DNA from: Solwaraspora sp. WMMD791
Lineage (GTDB): Bacteria; Actinomycetota; Actinomycetes; Mycobacteriales; Micromonosporaceae
Length of the DNA: 64,000 nt
Direction: 5' to 3'
Assembly: GCF_029581195.1 (NCBI RefSeq)
Contig: NZ_CP120737.1
Coordinates: forward strand, 6,797,001 to 6,861,000
Translations under genes and position numbers: made by a program
The notes under the pieces: model-generated
The model's input: the letters and a program-made list of their open reading frames with translations, nothing else
Databases searched by the model: none
Told to the model about the DNA's origin: nothing
Part shown: in pieces, positions 36,164-45,529 of the stretch
Layout: the number at the start of each line of letters is the position of its first letter
How positions within the stretch are numbered: the first letter of the stretch is position 1

Positions 36164-36258
36164 CGCCGGTGCCACGCCCGATCGCCGGTGCCCCGCCCGA
36201 TCGCCGGTGCCCCGCCCGATCGCCGGTGCCACGCCCGATCGCCGGCGTCGCCGCTGAT
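36164..36258. repeat. 19-bp tandem repeat array upstream of hemE
   Basis: Four near-identical 19-bp units (CGCCGGTGCCACGCCCGAT and the same with a C in place of the A) at 36164, 36183, 36202 and 36221, plus a degenerate fifth at 36240. Each junction makes CGATCG, so the array is a ladder of 6-bp palindromes 19 bp apart. It fills the 180-bp space between the divergent DUF3000 and hemE starts and ends 32 bp before hemE. Confidence 0.9.
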
Positions 36259-36289
36259 CGCCCAGGCAGTCGTGGCACGATTGGCGCCG

Positions 36290-37366
36290 ATGACCACGAC
36301 GACATCGGGCGACACCGCCCCGCACGCCGCGTCCGCCACACCGGCCGACTCCGTCTTCGTCCAGGCCTGCCGGGGCGAACCCGTACCGCACACACCAGTG
36401 TGGTTCATGCGCCAGGCCGGCCGGTCGTTGCCGGAGTACCGCGAACTGCGCAGCGGGACCGGCATGCTGCAGGCCTGCCGGCAACCAGAACTGGTCGCCG
36501 AGATCACCCTGCAGCCGGTCCGCCGGCACGGCGTGGACGCCGCGATCCTGTTCAGCGACATCGTCGTACCGGTGGCGGCGGCCGGCGTCGAGTTGGACAT
36601 CGTGGCCGGCACCGGACCGGTCATCGCCGACCCGGTCCGCAGCGCCGCCGACGTGGGGCGGCTGCGCCGGATCAGCCTCGACGACGTCGGCTTCGTCGAC
36701 GAGGCGGTCCGGCTGCTCGTCGCCGAACTCGGCGCCACCCCACTGATCGGCTTCGCCGGGGCGCCGTTCACCCTGGCGAGCTACCTCGTCGAAGGCGGGC
36801 CGTCGCGGACCCACGCCCGCACCAAGGCACTGATGTACGCCGACCCGGAGACCTGGCACGCGCTCTGCGCGCGGCTCGCCGAGATCACCGTGGAGTTCCT
36901 GCGGGTCCAGGTCGCCGCCGGAGCGTCGGCGGTGCAGCTGTTCGACTCGTGGGCCGGGGCGCTGTCCGAGGCCGACTACCGCCGCTACGTCCTGCCGCAC
37001 TCGGTGACGGTGCTGCACTCCCTCGCCGACGCCGGAGTGCCCCGGATCCACTTCGGGGTCGGCACCGCCGAGCTGCTCGGCGCCATGGCCGAGGCCGGTG
37101 CCGACGTGGTCGGAGTCGACTGGCGCACCCCGCTGGACGCCGCGACGGTGCGCGTCGGCCCGGACCGGTCGGTGCAGGGCAACCTCGACCCGTGCCTGCT
37201 GCTGGCGCCCTGGCCGGTGATCGAGACCGAAGTCCGGCGGGTGCTGGCCGAAGGCCTGGCCGCGCCCGGCCACGTGTTCAATCTCGGCCACGGCGTACTG
37301 CCGGAAACCGACCCCGAGGTGCTGACCCGGGTGGTCGAGCTGGTGCACACCGTGTCGGCCCGCTGA
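36290..37366 (+). CDS. hemE: Uroporphyrinogen III decarboxylase
   Basis: 358 residues from the ATG at 36290. HemE removes four acetate carboxyls from uroporphyrinogen III to give coproporphyrinogen III. Signatures: [18 protein letters not shown] (substrate-binding Arg pair), [11 protein letters not shown] (catalytic Asp), [19 protein letters not shown], and [16 protein letters not shown] (His). There is no SD site; CACGAT ends 8 nt before the ATG, so a leaderless mRNA is possible but weaker than for other genes here. It heads the hemE-hemY-hemQ cluster. Confidence 0.95.
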   Translation: MTTTTSGDTAPHAASATPADSVFVQACRGEPVPHTPVWFMRQAGRSLPEYRELRSGTGMLQACRQPELVAEITLQPVRRHGVDAAILFSDIVVPVAAAGVELDIVAGTGPVIADPVRSAADVGRLRRISLDDVGFVDEAVRLLVAELGATPLIGFAGAPFTLASYLVEGGPSRTHARTKALMYADPETWHALCARLAEITVEFLRVQVAAGASAVQLFDSWAGALSEADYRRYVLPHSVTVLHSLADAGVPRIHFGVGTAELLGAMAEAGADVVGVDWRTPLDAATVRVGPDRSVQGNLDPCLLLAPWPVIETEVRRVLAEGLAAPGHVFNLGHGVLPETDPEVLTRVVELVHTVSAR

Positions 37367-37438
37367 GCGCGGCGCGACAGGTCACAACACGGCAAGGTGG
37401 TCGGCGACCCCGCCGGCCCGGGGTGGCAAGGTGGCGGT

Positions 37439-38869
37439 ATGCAGCAACCGTGGCGGATAGCCGTGGTGGGTGGCGGGATCGCCGGGCTGGCCGCGGTGTT
37501 GCGGCTGCGCGAGCGTTGTCCGGCCGGCACCCGGGTCATGCTCTTCGAACAGTCCGGTGAACTGGGCGGCAAGCTGCGTACCGGGCAGTTCGCCGGGCTG
37601 GCGGTGGAGCGCGGCGCCGAGGCGTTCCTGATGCGCGACCCGGCCGGTGGGGACTCCGCGGCACTGGCACTGGCCCGCCGGGTCGGCCTCGGCGACCAGT
37701 TGGTGCATCCGGCGGTCGGCCAGGCCGCCCTGGCCATCGGTGGGCAGCTGCGCCCGCTGCCGGGCGGGACGCTGATCGGCGTACCCGGTGATCCTGCCGC
37801 CATCGCGGCGGTGGCCCGCGCCGACGAGACCCGCGACCCTGACGACGGTCGGCCGTTGCTCGGCCCGCACGCCGACGTCGCGGTCGGCGAGCTGGTCCGT
37901 CGTCGGCTCGGCGACGACGTCGTCGAACGGCTCGTCGATCCGATGCTCGGCGGGGTGTACGCCGGCCGCGCCGACACGTTGTCGCTGGCGACCACGATCC
38001 CCGGGCTGGCGGCCGCCGCCCGCCGGGAGCACACCCTGCGCGCGGCGGTACGGGCAGCGCTGGCGGCCCGACCGCCCGCCGCCGGCGCACCAATCTTCGC
38101 CAGCATCGACGGTGGACTGAGCCGGCTGGTGGCCGCCGTGGGGCAGGCGGCGACCGTCGACGGCGGCCCGGTCGACGTCACGTTGCGCACCGGTGCCACG
38201 GTGCGGGAGCTGGCGGCGACGTCGACGGGGTGGCGGCTGGTGGTCGGACCGACCCGCGGTGCCGAGCGGATCGACGTCGACGCGGTCGTGCTCGCGGTGC
38301 CGGCCCGGCCGGCCGCCCGGTTGCTCGCGGCGGTCGACGCGGCCGCGGCCGTCGGCGTCGGCGCCCTGGACTACGCCAGCATCGCCCTGGTCACCCTGGC
38401 GCTGCCCGATCCCGACCTGCCCGAGCTGTCCGGTTTCCTGGTGCCGGCGACCGAAGGCACCACGACGAAGGCGGCCACGTTCTTCAGCACCAAATGGGCC
38501 CACCTGCGCCGGGCGGACGGGCTCGCCGTGGTGCGGGCCTCCGTCGGCCGCTACGGCGACGAGCAGCTGCTGCAGCGCGACGACGACGAACTGGTCGCCA
38601 CCGTGCACGCCGAGCTGGGCCGGTTGTCCGGGGCACGGCTGCCGGCCGTCGCGCAGTCGCACGTGCAGCGCTGGGGCGGCGCGTTGCCGCAGTACCCGCC
38701 GGGGCACCTGGACCGGGTCGCGGCGGCCCGGCGGTCACTGCGCGACGCACGGCGGGGGCTCGCGCTGGCCGGTGCGGCCTTCGACGGGATCGGCATCCCG
38801 GTGTGCGTACGGTCCGGCGAGAACGCCGCCGACGAGATTGTCACCACCCTGGAGGGAGTACGCCGATGA
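37439..38869 (+). CDS. hemY: Coproporphyrinogen III oxidase, HemY/CgoX type
   Basis: 476 residues from the ATG at 37439 (AAGGTGG upstream). The N-terminus [17 protein letters not shown] is the FAD dinucleotide-binding fold; [27 protein letters not shown] and the C-terminal [25 protein letters not shown] are flavin oxidase motifs of the protoporphyrinogen-oxidase family. Because HemQ is encoded next, the enzyme should act on coproporphyrinogen III (CgoX) in the coproporphyrin-dependent branch. Its stop overlaps the hemQ start (ATGA). Confidence 0.92.
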   Translation: MQQPWRIAVVGGGIAGLAAVLRLRERCPAGTRVMLFEQSGELGGKLRTGQFAGLAVERGAEAFLMRDPAGGDSAALALARRVGLGDQLVHPAVGQAALAIGGQLRPLPGGTLIGVPGDPAAIAAVARADETRDPDDGRPLLGPHADVAVGELVRRRLGDDVVERLVDPMLGGVYAGRADTLSLATTIPGLAAAARREHTLRAAVRAALAARPPAAGAPIFASIDGGLSRLVAAVGQAATVDGGPVDVTLRTGATVRELAATSTGWRLVVGPTRGAERIDVDAVVLAVPARPAARLLAAVDAAAAVGVGALDYASIALVTLALPDPDLPELSGFLVPATEGTTTKAATFFSTKWAHLRRADGLAVVRASVGRYGDEQLLQRDDDELVATVHAELGRLSGARLPAVAQSHVQRWGGALPQYPPGHLDRVAAARRSLRDARRGLALAGAAFDGIGIPVCVRSGENAADEIVTTLEGVRR

Positions 38870-39570
38870 GCGGCGAGCAGAGCAACGCGGCCCGGCTGCG
38901 GGAGCTGAACGCGACGATCCAGTACACGATGTGGTCGGTGTTCCGCGTCGCCGAGCGGTTGCCGGCATTGCGTGACGGGCTGATCGGTGAGGTCGAGTCG
39001 CTGATCGACGAGCTGACCGCCAAGGGCGTCACGGTACGCGGTACCTACGACGTCGCCGGGCTGCGCGCCGACGCCGACATCATGATCTGGTGGCACGCCG
39101 CCGACAGCGACGACCTGCAGGACGCGTACGGGCGCCTGCGCCGTACCGCACTGGGTCGCCATCTCGTCCCGGTCTGGTCCCAGATGGCACTGCACCGACC
39201 GGCCGAGTTCAACAAGAGCCATGTGCCGGCGTTCCTGGCCGGCGAGGAGCCCCGGCCGTACATCTGCGTCTACCCGTTCGTCCGGTCGTACGAGTGGTAC
39301 CTGCTGCCGGACGCCGAGCGTCGGGCGATGCTGGCCGAACACGGCCAGATGGCCCGCCCCTATCCGGACGTACGGGCCAACACGGTTGCGTCCTTCGCAC
39401 TCGGTGACTACGAGTGGCTGCTCGCCTTCGAAGCCGACGAACTGCACCGGATCGTCGACCTGATGCGGGACCTGCGCGCCTCGTCGGCCCGCCGGCACGT
39501 CCGCGAGGAGGTGCCGTTCTTCACCGGCCGGCGGCGCCCGGTCGCCGATCTGGTGAACAACCTGCCCTGA
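38866..39570 (+). CDS. hemQ: Coproheme decarboxylase
   Basis: 234 residues; the ATG at 38866 overlaps the hemY stop and follows GGAGGGAG. It is a chlorite-dismutase-fold protein: [37 protein letters not shown] (region of the catalytic Tyr), [17 protein letters not shown] (probable proximal heme His), and [24 protein letters not shown]. HemQ/ChdC oxidatively removes two propionates of coproheme to make heme b. The ferrochelatase of the pathway is not in the window. Confidence 0.93.
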   Translation: MSGEQSNAARLRELNATIQYTMWSVFRVAERLPALRDGLIGEVESLIDELTAKGVTVRGTYDVAGLRADADIMIWWHAADSDDLQDAYGRLRRTALGRHLVPVWSQMALHRPAEFNKSHVPAFLAGEEPRPYICVYPFVRSYEWYLLPDAERRAMLAEHGQMARPYPDVRANTVASFALGDYEWLLAFEADELHRIVDLMRDLRASSARRHVREEVPFFTGRRRPVADLVNNLP

Positions 39571-39687
39571 TCGGGTTGGTGAGCCGGCCACGGTGGGTAC
39601 CAGGAACGTGCCCCCCGAGGTTGGTCGGCCGACCGGGCCGTACCGACCGGACCGGAGAACCACTCATCTGATCCGGAGGAGGGCACG

Positions 39688-40062
39688 ATGAGTACGCAAG
39701 CTCCGACCCGCGACACCGCCATGAACCGGCCGATGATGGACCAGCAGTCCACCACCGCCACCCGGATGGGCGACATGAACGCCGGGATGCGGCCGGCCGT
39801 GGCACCGGGCACCGAGACCAAGTCGGCCTTCAAGAGTACGGAGTTCTACGTCTACCTGATCGCCGTGGTCGGCGTACTGCTGGCTTCCCAGGTCGTCAAC
39901 GCCGACATCGACGGCGTGCAGGGCACGGCCGGTGCCGGGGATCCCTTCCCCGCCAGTACCGCCTGGTGGTACGTGGCGCTGCTGACCATCGGTTACGTCG
40001 TCAGCCGTGGTCTGGCCAAGGCCGGTAGCGCGTGGCGCAACTCCGGCGAGCGGCACCACTGA
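39688..40062 (+). CDS. Small two-helix membrane protein of unknown function
   Basis: 124 residues; start fixed by GGAGGAGGG before the ATG at 39688. A ~48-residue polar N-terminus rich in Met, Thr and Gln is followed by two hydrophobic helices (FYVYLIAVVGVLLASQVV and WWYVALLTIGYVVSRGLA) joined by a short DIDGVQGTAGAGD loop, and a basic tail ending in two His. The layout recalls small holin-like or phage-shock-type proteins of actinobacteria, but I do not recognise a family. It is probably monocistronic. Confidence 0.7.
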   Translation: MSTQAPTRDTAMNRPMMDQQSTTATRMGDMNAGMRPAVAPGTETKSAFKSTEFYVYLIAVVGVLLASQVVNADIDGVQGTAGAGDPFPASTAWWYVALLTIGYVVSRGLAKAGSAWRNSGERHH

Positions 40063-40157
40063 CCCTCGGGTCGGTCCTGCCGAGCAGGGGCCGGCGGCTG
40101 TGGTGGACGGCACCGTCCACCCGGCCGCCGGTCACTCTGCGTGTCGCAGGCCGTACG

Positions 40158-40715
40158 TCACTGCGCGTGCCGCGACCGCCGCCCACCGGGTGGCCGACGC
40201 ATCGGCACGTGCGGGATGCCGTCCTCGACGTACTCCGGGCCCGCGACGACGAATCCGTGCCGGGCGTAGAGGGCGGTCAGATGGGCCTGGGCGTCGAGGA
40301 CACACGGCTGGTCACCGGCGATCGCCAGGGCGGCCTCGATCAGCCTGCCGCCGTGGCCCCGGCCGCGTTCGTGAGCAGCCACCGCCACCCGGCCGATCCG
40401 ACGGACCCGACCACCGCCTGCCGTGCCGTGCGGTTCGGCCGTGCTCGCGTCCGGTTCCGCCGGGCTCGGGTCCGGTTCGGCCGTGCTCGCGTCCGGTTCG
40501 GTCAGCAGGCGCAGGCAGGCGATCACCGCGCCGGCCCGGGCCAGCCACAGCTGCAGGGTCTGCGGCTCGACGTCGCGACCGTCCAGCTCCGGGTATGCGC
40601 ACTCCTGCTCCACGACGAAGACGTCGACCCGGAGTTTCAACAGCTGGTAGAGGGTGACCGGATCGAGCTCGGCGGTATGCGCGACATGCGAGGTCAGGTC
40701 GGGTTCGGCGGGCAC
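40158..40715 (-). CDS. GNAT acetyltransferase, ElaA-like, with repeat insertion
   Basis: 185 residues. TLYQLLKLRVDVFVVEQECAYPELDGRD is the ElaA N-terminal block; the acetyl-CoA loop RIGRVAVAAHERGRGHGGRLIEAAL and the C-terminal ALYARHGFVVAGPEYVEDGIPH complete the GNAT fold. Between strands there is an unusual low-complexity insertion, three heptads of EPDASTA type, encoded by a 21-bp tandem repeat (40432-40501). The GTG at 40715 has TATCAT eight bases upstream and no SD site: leaderless. The acetylated substrate is unknown. Confidence 0.85.
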   Translation of the reverse strand: MPAEPDLTSHVAHTAELDPVTLYQLLKLRVDVFVVEQECAYPELDGRDVEPQTLQLWLARAGAVIACLRLLTEPDASTAEPDPSPAEPDASTAEPHGTAGGGRVRRIGRVAVAAHERGRGHGGRLIEAALAIAGDQPCVLDAQAHLTALYARHGFVVAGPEYVEDGIPHVPMRRPPGGRRSRHAQ

Positions 40716-40735
40716 GCCGAGAGATGATACGCCGA

Positions 40736-40996
40736 TCAGCCGGGTCGGCTGCCGACCGCGTCACGTACCTGCGCGCCGGTCTCCTGGTCCACCGCGCGGG
40801 CGCAGTGCGCACAGCAGAAGAACCGCCCCGACACCTCGACGCCGTGCCCGACGATCTTGCACTGGCAGTGCTCGCAGATCGGTGCCAGAAGCTGGATCGC
40901 GCACTCGAACGAGTCGAAGGTGTAGGTGTCCCCGCTCACGGTCCGGATGTCGAACGCCATCCAGTAGTCGTTGCCGCAGACCTCACAGGTCGCCAT
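40736..40996 (-). CDS. Small cysteine-rich zinc-binding protein
   Basis: 86 residues from the ATG at 40996 (GGGGGA upstream; an in-frame TTG four codons earlier is less likely). Cys motifs are CEVCGNDY, FECAIQLLAPICEHCQCKIVG and FFCCAHCARAVD: at least four CxxC-type pairs for two zinc sites, similar to MYM/TRASH-type treble clefs. Actinobacterial proteins of this kind are unassigned. The stop lies 20 bp from the GNAT start on the same strand, but the GNAT gene has its own -10, so cotranscription is uncertain. Confidence 0.75.
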   Translation of the reverse strand: MATCEVCGNDYWMAFDIRTVSGDTYTFDSFECAIQLLAPICEHCQCKIVGHGVEVSGRFFCCAHCARAVDQETGAQVRDAVGSRPG

Positions 40997-41124
40997 CGTG
41001 TCCCCCAAACGTCGGCCTCCTCGCAGCGTGCGTCATCGGCCGTGGCGGGGCGGTGCAAACCGGGAAAAAAACCCACCGAGCGGCCTCAGACACGTCGGTG
41101 ACCGGCCGCCGGCGGGGGCCGCGG

Positions 41125-41565
41125 TCAGGCCGGCTCGAGCCGCAGCGCCACCGAGTTCATGCAGTACCGGGCGTTCTTCGAGGTGTACCGCTCGCCGTCG
41201 AAGCGGTGGCCCAGGTGCGAATCACAGGTCGCGCAGCGCACCTCGGTACGCACCATGCCGTGCGACCGGTCCTCGATGTAGCGCACCGCGCCGGGCAGCG
41301 CCTCGTCGAAGCTCGGCCAGCCACAGTGCGAGTCGAACTTGGTGTCGCTGGTGAACAGCGGTGCGTCGCAGGCCCGGCAGTGGTACGTACCGACCGTGGT
41401 GGTCTCGACGTACTCGCCCGACCAGGGCCGTTCGGTGCCGGCCTGACGCAGCACCCGGAACTCCTCGGGGTTCAACCGGGCCCGCCACTGCTCGTCGGTG
41501 CGCGGCAGGTCGTCGGTCCGGGGCCGGTCGCCGGGACGGGGCAGGTCAACCTTGTCGTCGGTCAT
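41125..41565 (-). CDS. msrB: Peptide-methionine (R)-S-oxide reductase
   Basis: 146 residues; ATG at 41565 with GGAGGG upstream. MsrB reduces the R form of methionine sulfoxide in oxidised proteins. The two CxxC zinc pairs are CRACDAPLF and CATCDSHLGH; HCGWPSFDEAL and the active-site RYCMNSVALR (nucleophilic Cys) are present. It carries a ~30-residue polar N-terminal extension. Position matches Rv2674. Confidence 0.95.
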   Translation of the reverse strand: MTDDKVDLPRPGDRPRTDDLPRTDEQWRARLNPEEFRVLRQAGTERPWSGEYVETTTVGTYHCRACDAPLFTSDTKFDSHCGWPSFDEALPGAVRYIEDRSHGMVRTEVRCATCDSHLGHRFDGERYTSKNARYCMNSVALRLEPA

Positions 41566-41640
41566 ACCCTCCACGGTACGGCGGTCGCCGCCCGGACGCG
41601 TCGGCTCCCGAACCCGCGCCCGCTGCCTTAAGGTCGGCGT

Positions 41641-42684
41641 ATGGCTGGCACGAGCCGCGGTACCCGGTCGTCGGCGACCACCGTCGAGGTGGCGGGCCAT
41701 CAGGTGCGCCTGAGCAGCCCGGACCGGGTCTGTTTCCCCGGGCCGGGCTACACCAAGCAGGACGTGTTCGACTACTACCTGGCCGTCGGCGACGGGATCA
41801 TGCGGGCGCTGCGGGACCGCCCGACGACCCTGCAACGCTTCCCGGACGGCGTCGACGGGGAGATGTTCTATCAGAAGCGGGTGCCGGCCCGGGGCGTGCC
41901 GCCGTGGCTGCGTACCGCCGAGATCGCCTTTCCCAGCGGTCGGACCGCCGACGAACTCTGCCCTGCCGACCTGGCCCACGTCGCCTGGGCGGCGCAGATG
42001 AGCACCGTGGTGTTCCACCCCTGGCCGGTGCGCGCCGCCGACGTGGACCGGCCGGACGAGCTGCGGATCGACCTCGACCCGCAGCCGGGCACCGATTTCG
42101 TCGACGCGGTCGCCGCCGCGGGCGAGGTGCGTGCCCTGCTCGACGAACTCGGCGCGGTCGGCTACCCGAAGACCTCCGGCGGCCGGGGAGTGCACGTCTA
42201 CCTGCGGATCGTGCCCCGCTGGTCGTTCGCCGAGGTACGCCGGGCGGTGATCGCGTTCGCCCGCGAGGTGCAGCGCCGCCGCCCCGACCTGGTCACCACC
42301 TCATGGTGGAAGGAGGAACGCGGCGAGAAGGTCTTCATCGACTACAACCAGATGGCCCGGGACCGCACCATCGCCTGCGCCTACTCGCTGCGCGCCAACA
42401 GCCGCGCCACGGTCTCCACCCCGGTGACGTGGGACGAGTTGACCGAGGTGGAGCCGGACGACTTCGATCTGCGGACGGTGCCGCCCCGACTGGCCGAGCG
42501 GGGCGACCCGCACGCCGGTATCGACGACACGCCGTGGGACATCGGGCCGCTGCTGGAGTGGGCCGACCGCGACGAGCGGGACGGCCGGGGCGGGGACCTG
42601 CCGTACCCGCCGGACCATCCGAAGATGCCCGGCGAACCGCGGCGGGTCCAGCCCTCGCGGGCCCGGCCGGACCCGGCCGGCTGA
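41641..42684 (+). CDS. LigD-type primase/polymerase domain protein (PolDom)
   Basis: 347 residues, a stand-alone polymerase module of the bacterial NHEJ ligase D (archaeo-eukaryotic primase fold). Visible motifs: DYYLAVGDGIMRALRDRPTTLQRFPDG, FYQKRVP, LRIDLDPQPGTDF with the catalytic DxD, KTSGGRGVHVYLRI with the active-site His, and WWKEERGEKVFIDYNQ with the third acidic residue. It adds nucleotides, often ribonucleotides, at breaks. No Ku, ligase or phosphoesterase domain is fused. TAAGGT lies six bases before the ATG and there is no SD site, so it is probably leaderless. An ATP ligase is encoded 1.7 kb away. Confidence 0.9.
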   Translation: MAGTSRGTRSSATTVEVAGHQVRLSSPDRVCFPGPGYTKQDVFDYYLAVGDGIMRALRDRPTTLQRFPDGVDGEMFYQKRVPARGVPPWLRTAEIAFPSGRTADELCPADLAHVAWAAQMSTVVFHPWPVRAADVDRPDELRIDLDPQPGTDFVDAVAAAGEVRALLDELGAVGYPKTSGGRGVHVYLRIVPRWSFAEVRRAVIAFAREVQRRRPDLVTTSWWKEERGEKVFIDYNQMARDRTIACAYSLRANSRATVSTPVTWDELTEVEPDDFDLRTVPPRLAERGDPHAGIDDTPWDIGPLLEWADRDERDGRGGDLPYPPDHPKMPGEPRRVQPSRARPDPAG

Positions 42685-42744
42685 CCTGCGGCACCGCCCG
42701 GCCGAAACCGGGCCGGCGTGCCGGGACCCGGTCGGGGCGCCGGC

Positions 42745-44343
42745 TCAGGCCGGGCAGCGCAGGCCGTCGGCGGGCACCGTCAGATCGATCAGGTACGCGT
42801 CGACCGTCGCCGCCACACACCGTGCGTGCGGGTACGCGGTGTGCCCGTCACCTTCCCAGGTCACCAGCACGCCGCTGCCCAGCAGCTCGGCGAGTCGAGG
42901 GGCCTGCTCGTACGGGGTCGCCGGATCCCCGATGGTGCCGATCACCAGGATCGGTGGGGCACCGGCCGCCGCGCCGACCGGGTACGGGTCGGCAGCGGTC
43001 GGCCATTGCGCGCAGGCCAGCAGACCGACCGCCAGCGCCGGGCCGAACCGGGGGTGCTCCTGGCGCCACTGCTGCTGCAGCGCGCGGATCTGCGTCGGGG
43101 GCAGCGGCATCTCGGCGTCGGCGCAGTTGATCGCCAGGTTGGCGGCGAACAGGTTGTCGTAGCCGCCGTCGGCGTCCCGGCCGGTGTACCCGTCGGCCAG
43201 GGCGAACACCGGTGCCGGGTCGCCGTCGCGCAGCGCGGCCACCGCACGGGCCAACCGTGGCCAGCCGCTGTCGTCATAGAGCGAGGCGACCACGGCGTAG
43301 AAGATCCATCCGGGGGTCGTCGACCGGCCGTCGACCGACGTCACCGGATCCGTGCGGGCCCGGTCGACGGCGTCGTCGAGCGTGCCGGCGGGATCGGTGC
43401 TGATCGGGCAGGCCGCCGGGGTGGCGGCGCACCACCGGACGAACGCGTCGAAGGCACGTTCGAAGCCGGCGGCCTGGCCGAGTGAGCCGGCCACCGGATC
43501 CTGCTGCGGATCGATCGCGCCGTCGAGAACCAGCGCGCGGACCCGGTCCGGGAACAGGTGGGCGTAGGTGGCGCCCAACAGGCTGCCGTACGAGTAGCCG
43601 AGGTAGGTGAGTCGCTCGTCGCCGACGGCGGCCCGGACCGCGTCAAGGTCCCGGGCGGTCTGATGGGTGGAGAAGGCGGCGAGCCGGTCGCCGTGGCGGG
43701 CCGCGCAGTCGGCCGCGATCCGCCGACTCACGTCGGCGGCGGCGGCGAAGGCGGCATCGTCGTGGGGATCCGGGTCGGCGCCGAAGACGGCGTCCCAGTC
43801 CGCGTCGGCCCCACAGTCGACGCCGGCCGAGCGGGCCACCCCACGCGGGTCGAAACCGACCACGTCGAACCGGTGCATCACCGCGTCGGGCAGGCCGCCG
43901 GAGCGTTCGCCGAGGGCCAGCCGCGCGGCGGCGTCCACCCCGGACACGCCCGGACCACCGGGATTGACCACGAGCGCGCCGATCCGGTCCCGCTGCGCGG
44001 TGGAACGCGCCCGTAGCAGTGCGAGGGGCAGGGTCCCGGCGGCCGGGCCGGCCGCCCAGTCGACCGGTACGTCGAGCGTGGCACAGTCGTAGCGCAGGTC
44101 GTCGCGGACCTCGCCGGACCATTGGCGGGCAATCTCGGGGCAGGGCCGCCAGTGCAGCCCGGTCGTGTCGTCGGCACCCGGTCGGCTCGACCCGGCCGGC
44201 GGTGCCGCGCCAGGGCCGTCGGCCCTGGTGCAGGCGGTGAGCCCGGCCACGACCAGGGTGAGTACGGCGGCGACGACGGGCAGCCGACGGTGGTGCCGAC
44301 GCGGGGGTGGACCCTGACGCGGGGGGTCGGCGCGCCGGGTCAC
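42745..44343 (-). CDS. TAP-like alpha/beta hydrolase lipoprotein (secreted tripeptidyl aminopeptidase family)
   Basis: 532 residues from the GTG at 44343, whose bases overlap the DNA ligase stop (GTGA). A signal peptide with lipobox LTAC near residue 35 makes it a lipoprotein. The alpha/beta hydrolase body has VVNPGGPGVSG (oxyanion loop), VGFDPRGVARS, the nucleophile elbow GYSYGSLLG and the C-terminal TAP-like domain with ILVIGTIGDPATPYEQA (Asp) and WEGDGHTAYPHARC (His). Streptomyces SlpD/SlpE/Tap and M. tuberculosis Rv2672 are relatives. Its substrates are probably peptides or esters outside the cell. Pairing with a DNA ligase is odd. Confidence 0.87.
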   Translation of the reverse strand: MTRRADPPRQGPPPRRHHRRLPVVAAVLTLVVAGLTACTRADGPGAAPPAGSSRPGADDTTGLHWRPCPEIARQWSGEVRDDLRYDCATLDVPVDWAAGPAAGTLPLALLRARSTAQRDRIGALVVNPGGPGVSGVDAAARLALGERSGGLPDAVMHRFDVVGFDPRGVARSAGVDCGADADWDAVFGADPDPHDDAAFAAAADVSRRIAADCAARHGDRLAAFSTHQTARDLDAVRAAVGDERLTYLGYSYGSLLGATYAHLFPDRVRALVLDGAIDPQQDPVAGSLGQAAGFERAFDAFVRWCAATPAACPISTDPAGTLDDAVDRARTDPVTSVDGRSTTPGWIFYAVVASLYDDSGWPRLARAVAALRDGDPAPVFALADGYTGRDADGGYDNLFAANLAINCADAEMPLPPTQIRALQQQWRQEHPRFGPALAVGLLACAQWPTAADPYPVGAAAGAPPILVIGTIGDPATPYEQAPRLAELLGSGVLVTWEGDGHTAYPHARCVAATVDAYLIDLTVPADGLRCPA

Positions 44344-45425
44344 CGTGGACCAGTGGGGTCGCCGGCCAGGACCCGGTCGACGTCGAACCGCACCGGCCGG
44401 ACGAGCTGGTCGTAGCGGCACGAGGCGGGATCGCGATCCGGGCGCCAGCGCAGGAACCGTGCGGTGTGCCGGAACCGGTCGCCCTCCATCGCGTCGTAGC
44501 CGACCTCGGCCACCCATTCGGGTCGCAGCGGCTGCCATTCGAGGTTCTTGCCGCCGCTCCACCGACTCGGTGCTCCCGGCACGCGCTGCCCGGAGGCCTC
44601 GTCACCGCCGACCCATGGATGTTCGGCCGGGGTGGTACGCAGCGGTGCCAGCTCCTCGACCAGCTCGGCCCGCCGAGCCGCGGTGAACGACGCGCAGACC
44701 CCGACGTGGTGCAGCGTGCCAGTGTCGTCGTAGAGACCCAGCAGCAGCGAACCCACCACCGGGCCGGACTTGTGCCAGCGGAATCCGGCCACGACCACAT
44801 CGGCGGTACGCCCGTGCTTGACCTTGAACATCGACCGTTTGCCCGGTTCGTACTGCAGCTCGGCCGGTTTGGCGATCACCCCGTCGAGGCCGGCGCCCTC
44901 GAAGATGTCGAACCACTGCCGGGCGGTCGCCGGGTCGGTGGTGACCGGGGTCAGGTGCATCGGCCCGGTGACGGTGGCCAGGGCGTCGGTCAACCGTTCG
45001 CGTCGGACCCGGAACGGCTCGTCGAGCAGGGCAGTGTCGTCGAGGGCGAGCAGGTCGAAGGCGACGAAGGAGGCCGGGGTCTGCTCGGCGAGCAGCCGGA
45101 CCCGCGACGCCGCCGGGTGGATACGCTGCCCGAGCAGGTCGAAGTCCAGTCGTGACCGGCCCGCGTCCGGGCGGATCACGATCAGCTCACCGTCGACGAC
45201 GACCCGGGGTGGCAACTGGGCCAGTGCCTGGGTGATCACTTCCGGGAAGTACCTGGTCAGGGTCTTGCCGCCACGGCTGGCCAGCTCCACCTCGGTGCCG
45301 TCGCGGAAGATGACGCACCGGTAGCCGTCCCACTTGGGCTCGTAGCTGAGCCCGTCGGCGACGGGTAGCGTGGTGACCGGCCTGGCCAGCATCGGCTCGA
45401 TCGGGCAGGGGATCGGCAGCTTCAC
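44340..45425 (-). CDS. ATP-dependent DNA ligase, LigC-like
   Basis: 361 residues. Nucleotidyltransferase motifs: I in YEPKWDGYRC (Lys that is adenylated), Ia in ASRGGKTL, III in VVDGELIVI, IIIa in FVAFDLLALD, IV in LDGVIAKP, V in MFKVKHGRTADVVV, then the OB domain (VGSLLLGLYDD; WQPLRPEWVAEVGYDAMEGDRFRH). It matches the short ligases (LigC, LigD ligase domain) used as backup repair ligases in actinobacteria. The gene is first in a two-gene operon with the lipoprotein hydrolase. With the PolDom gene it reproduces two of the three LigD activities as separate proteins. Confidence 0.9.
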   Translation of the reverse strand: MKLPIPCPIEPMLARPVTTLPVADGLSYEPKWDGYRCVIFRDGTEVELASRGGKTLTRYFPEVITQALAQLPPRVVVDGELIVIRPDAGRSRLDFDLLGQRIHPAASRVRLLAEQTPASFVAFDLLALDDTALLDEPFRVRRERLTDALATVTGPMHLTPVTTDPATARQWFDIFEGAGLDGVIAKPAELQYEPGKRSMFKVKHGRTADVVVAGFRWHKSGPVVGSLLLGLYDDTGTLHHVGVCASFTAARRAELVEELAPLRTTPAEHPWVGGDEASGQRVPGAPSRWSGGKNLEWQPLRPEWVAEVGYDAMEGDRFRHTARFLRWRPDRDPASCRYDQLVRPVRFDVDRVLAGDPTGPR

Positions 45426-45529
45426 CGGACCAGTGAACCATTCCGGTCCGACGGTCCGGGCCCCGTCGCGGCCGGCGATTCCGGCCGGGCCGTCACCGGC
45501 GGTCCCGTCTCGCGGTCACGGCCGTCTCG

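Noticed and set aside
36164-36258. Tandem 19-bp array considered as a CRISPR
   Set aside because: Units are directly adjacent with no spacers, and no cas gene is present.
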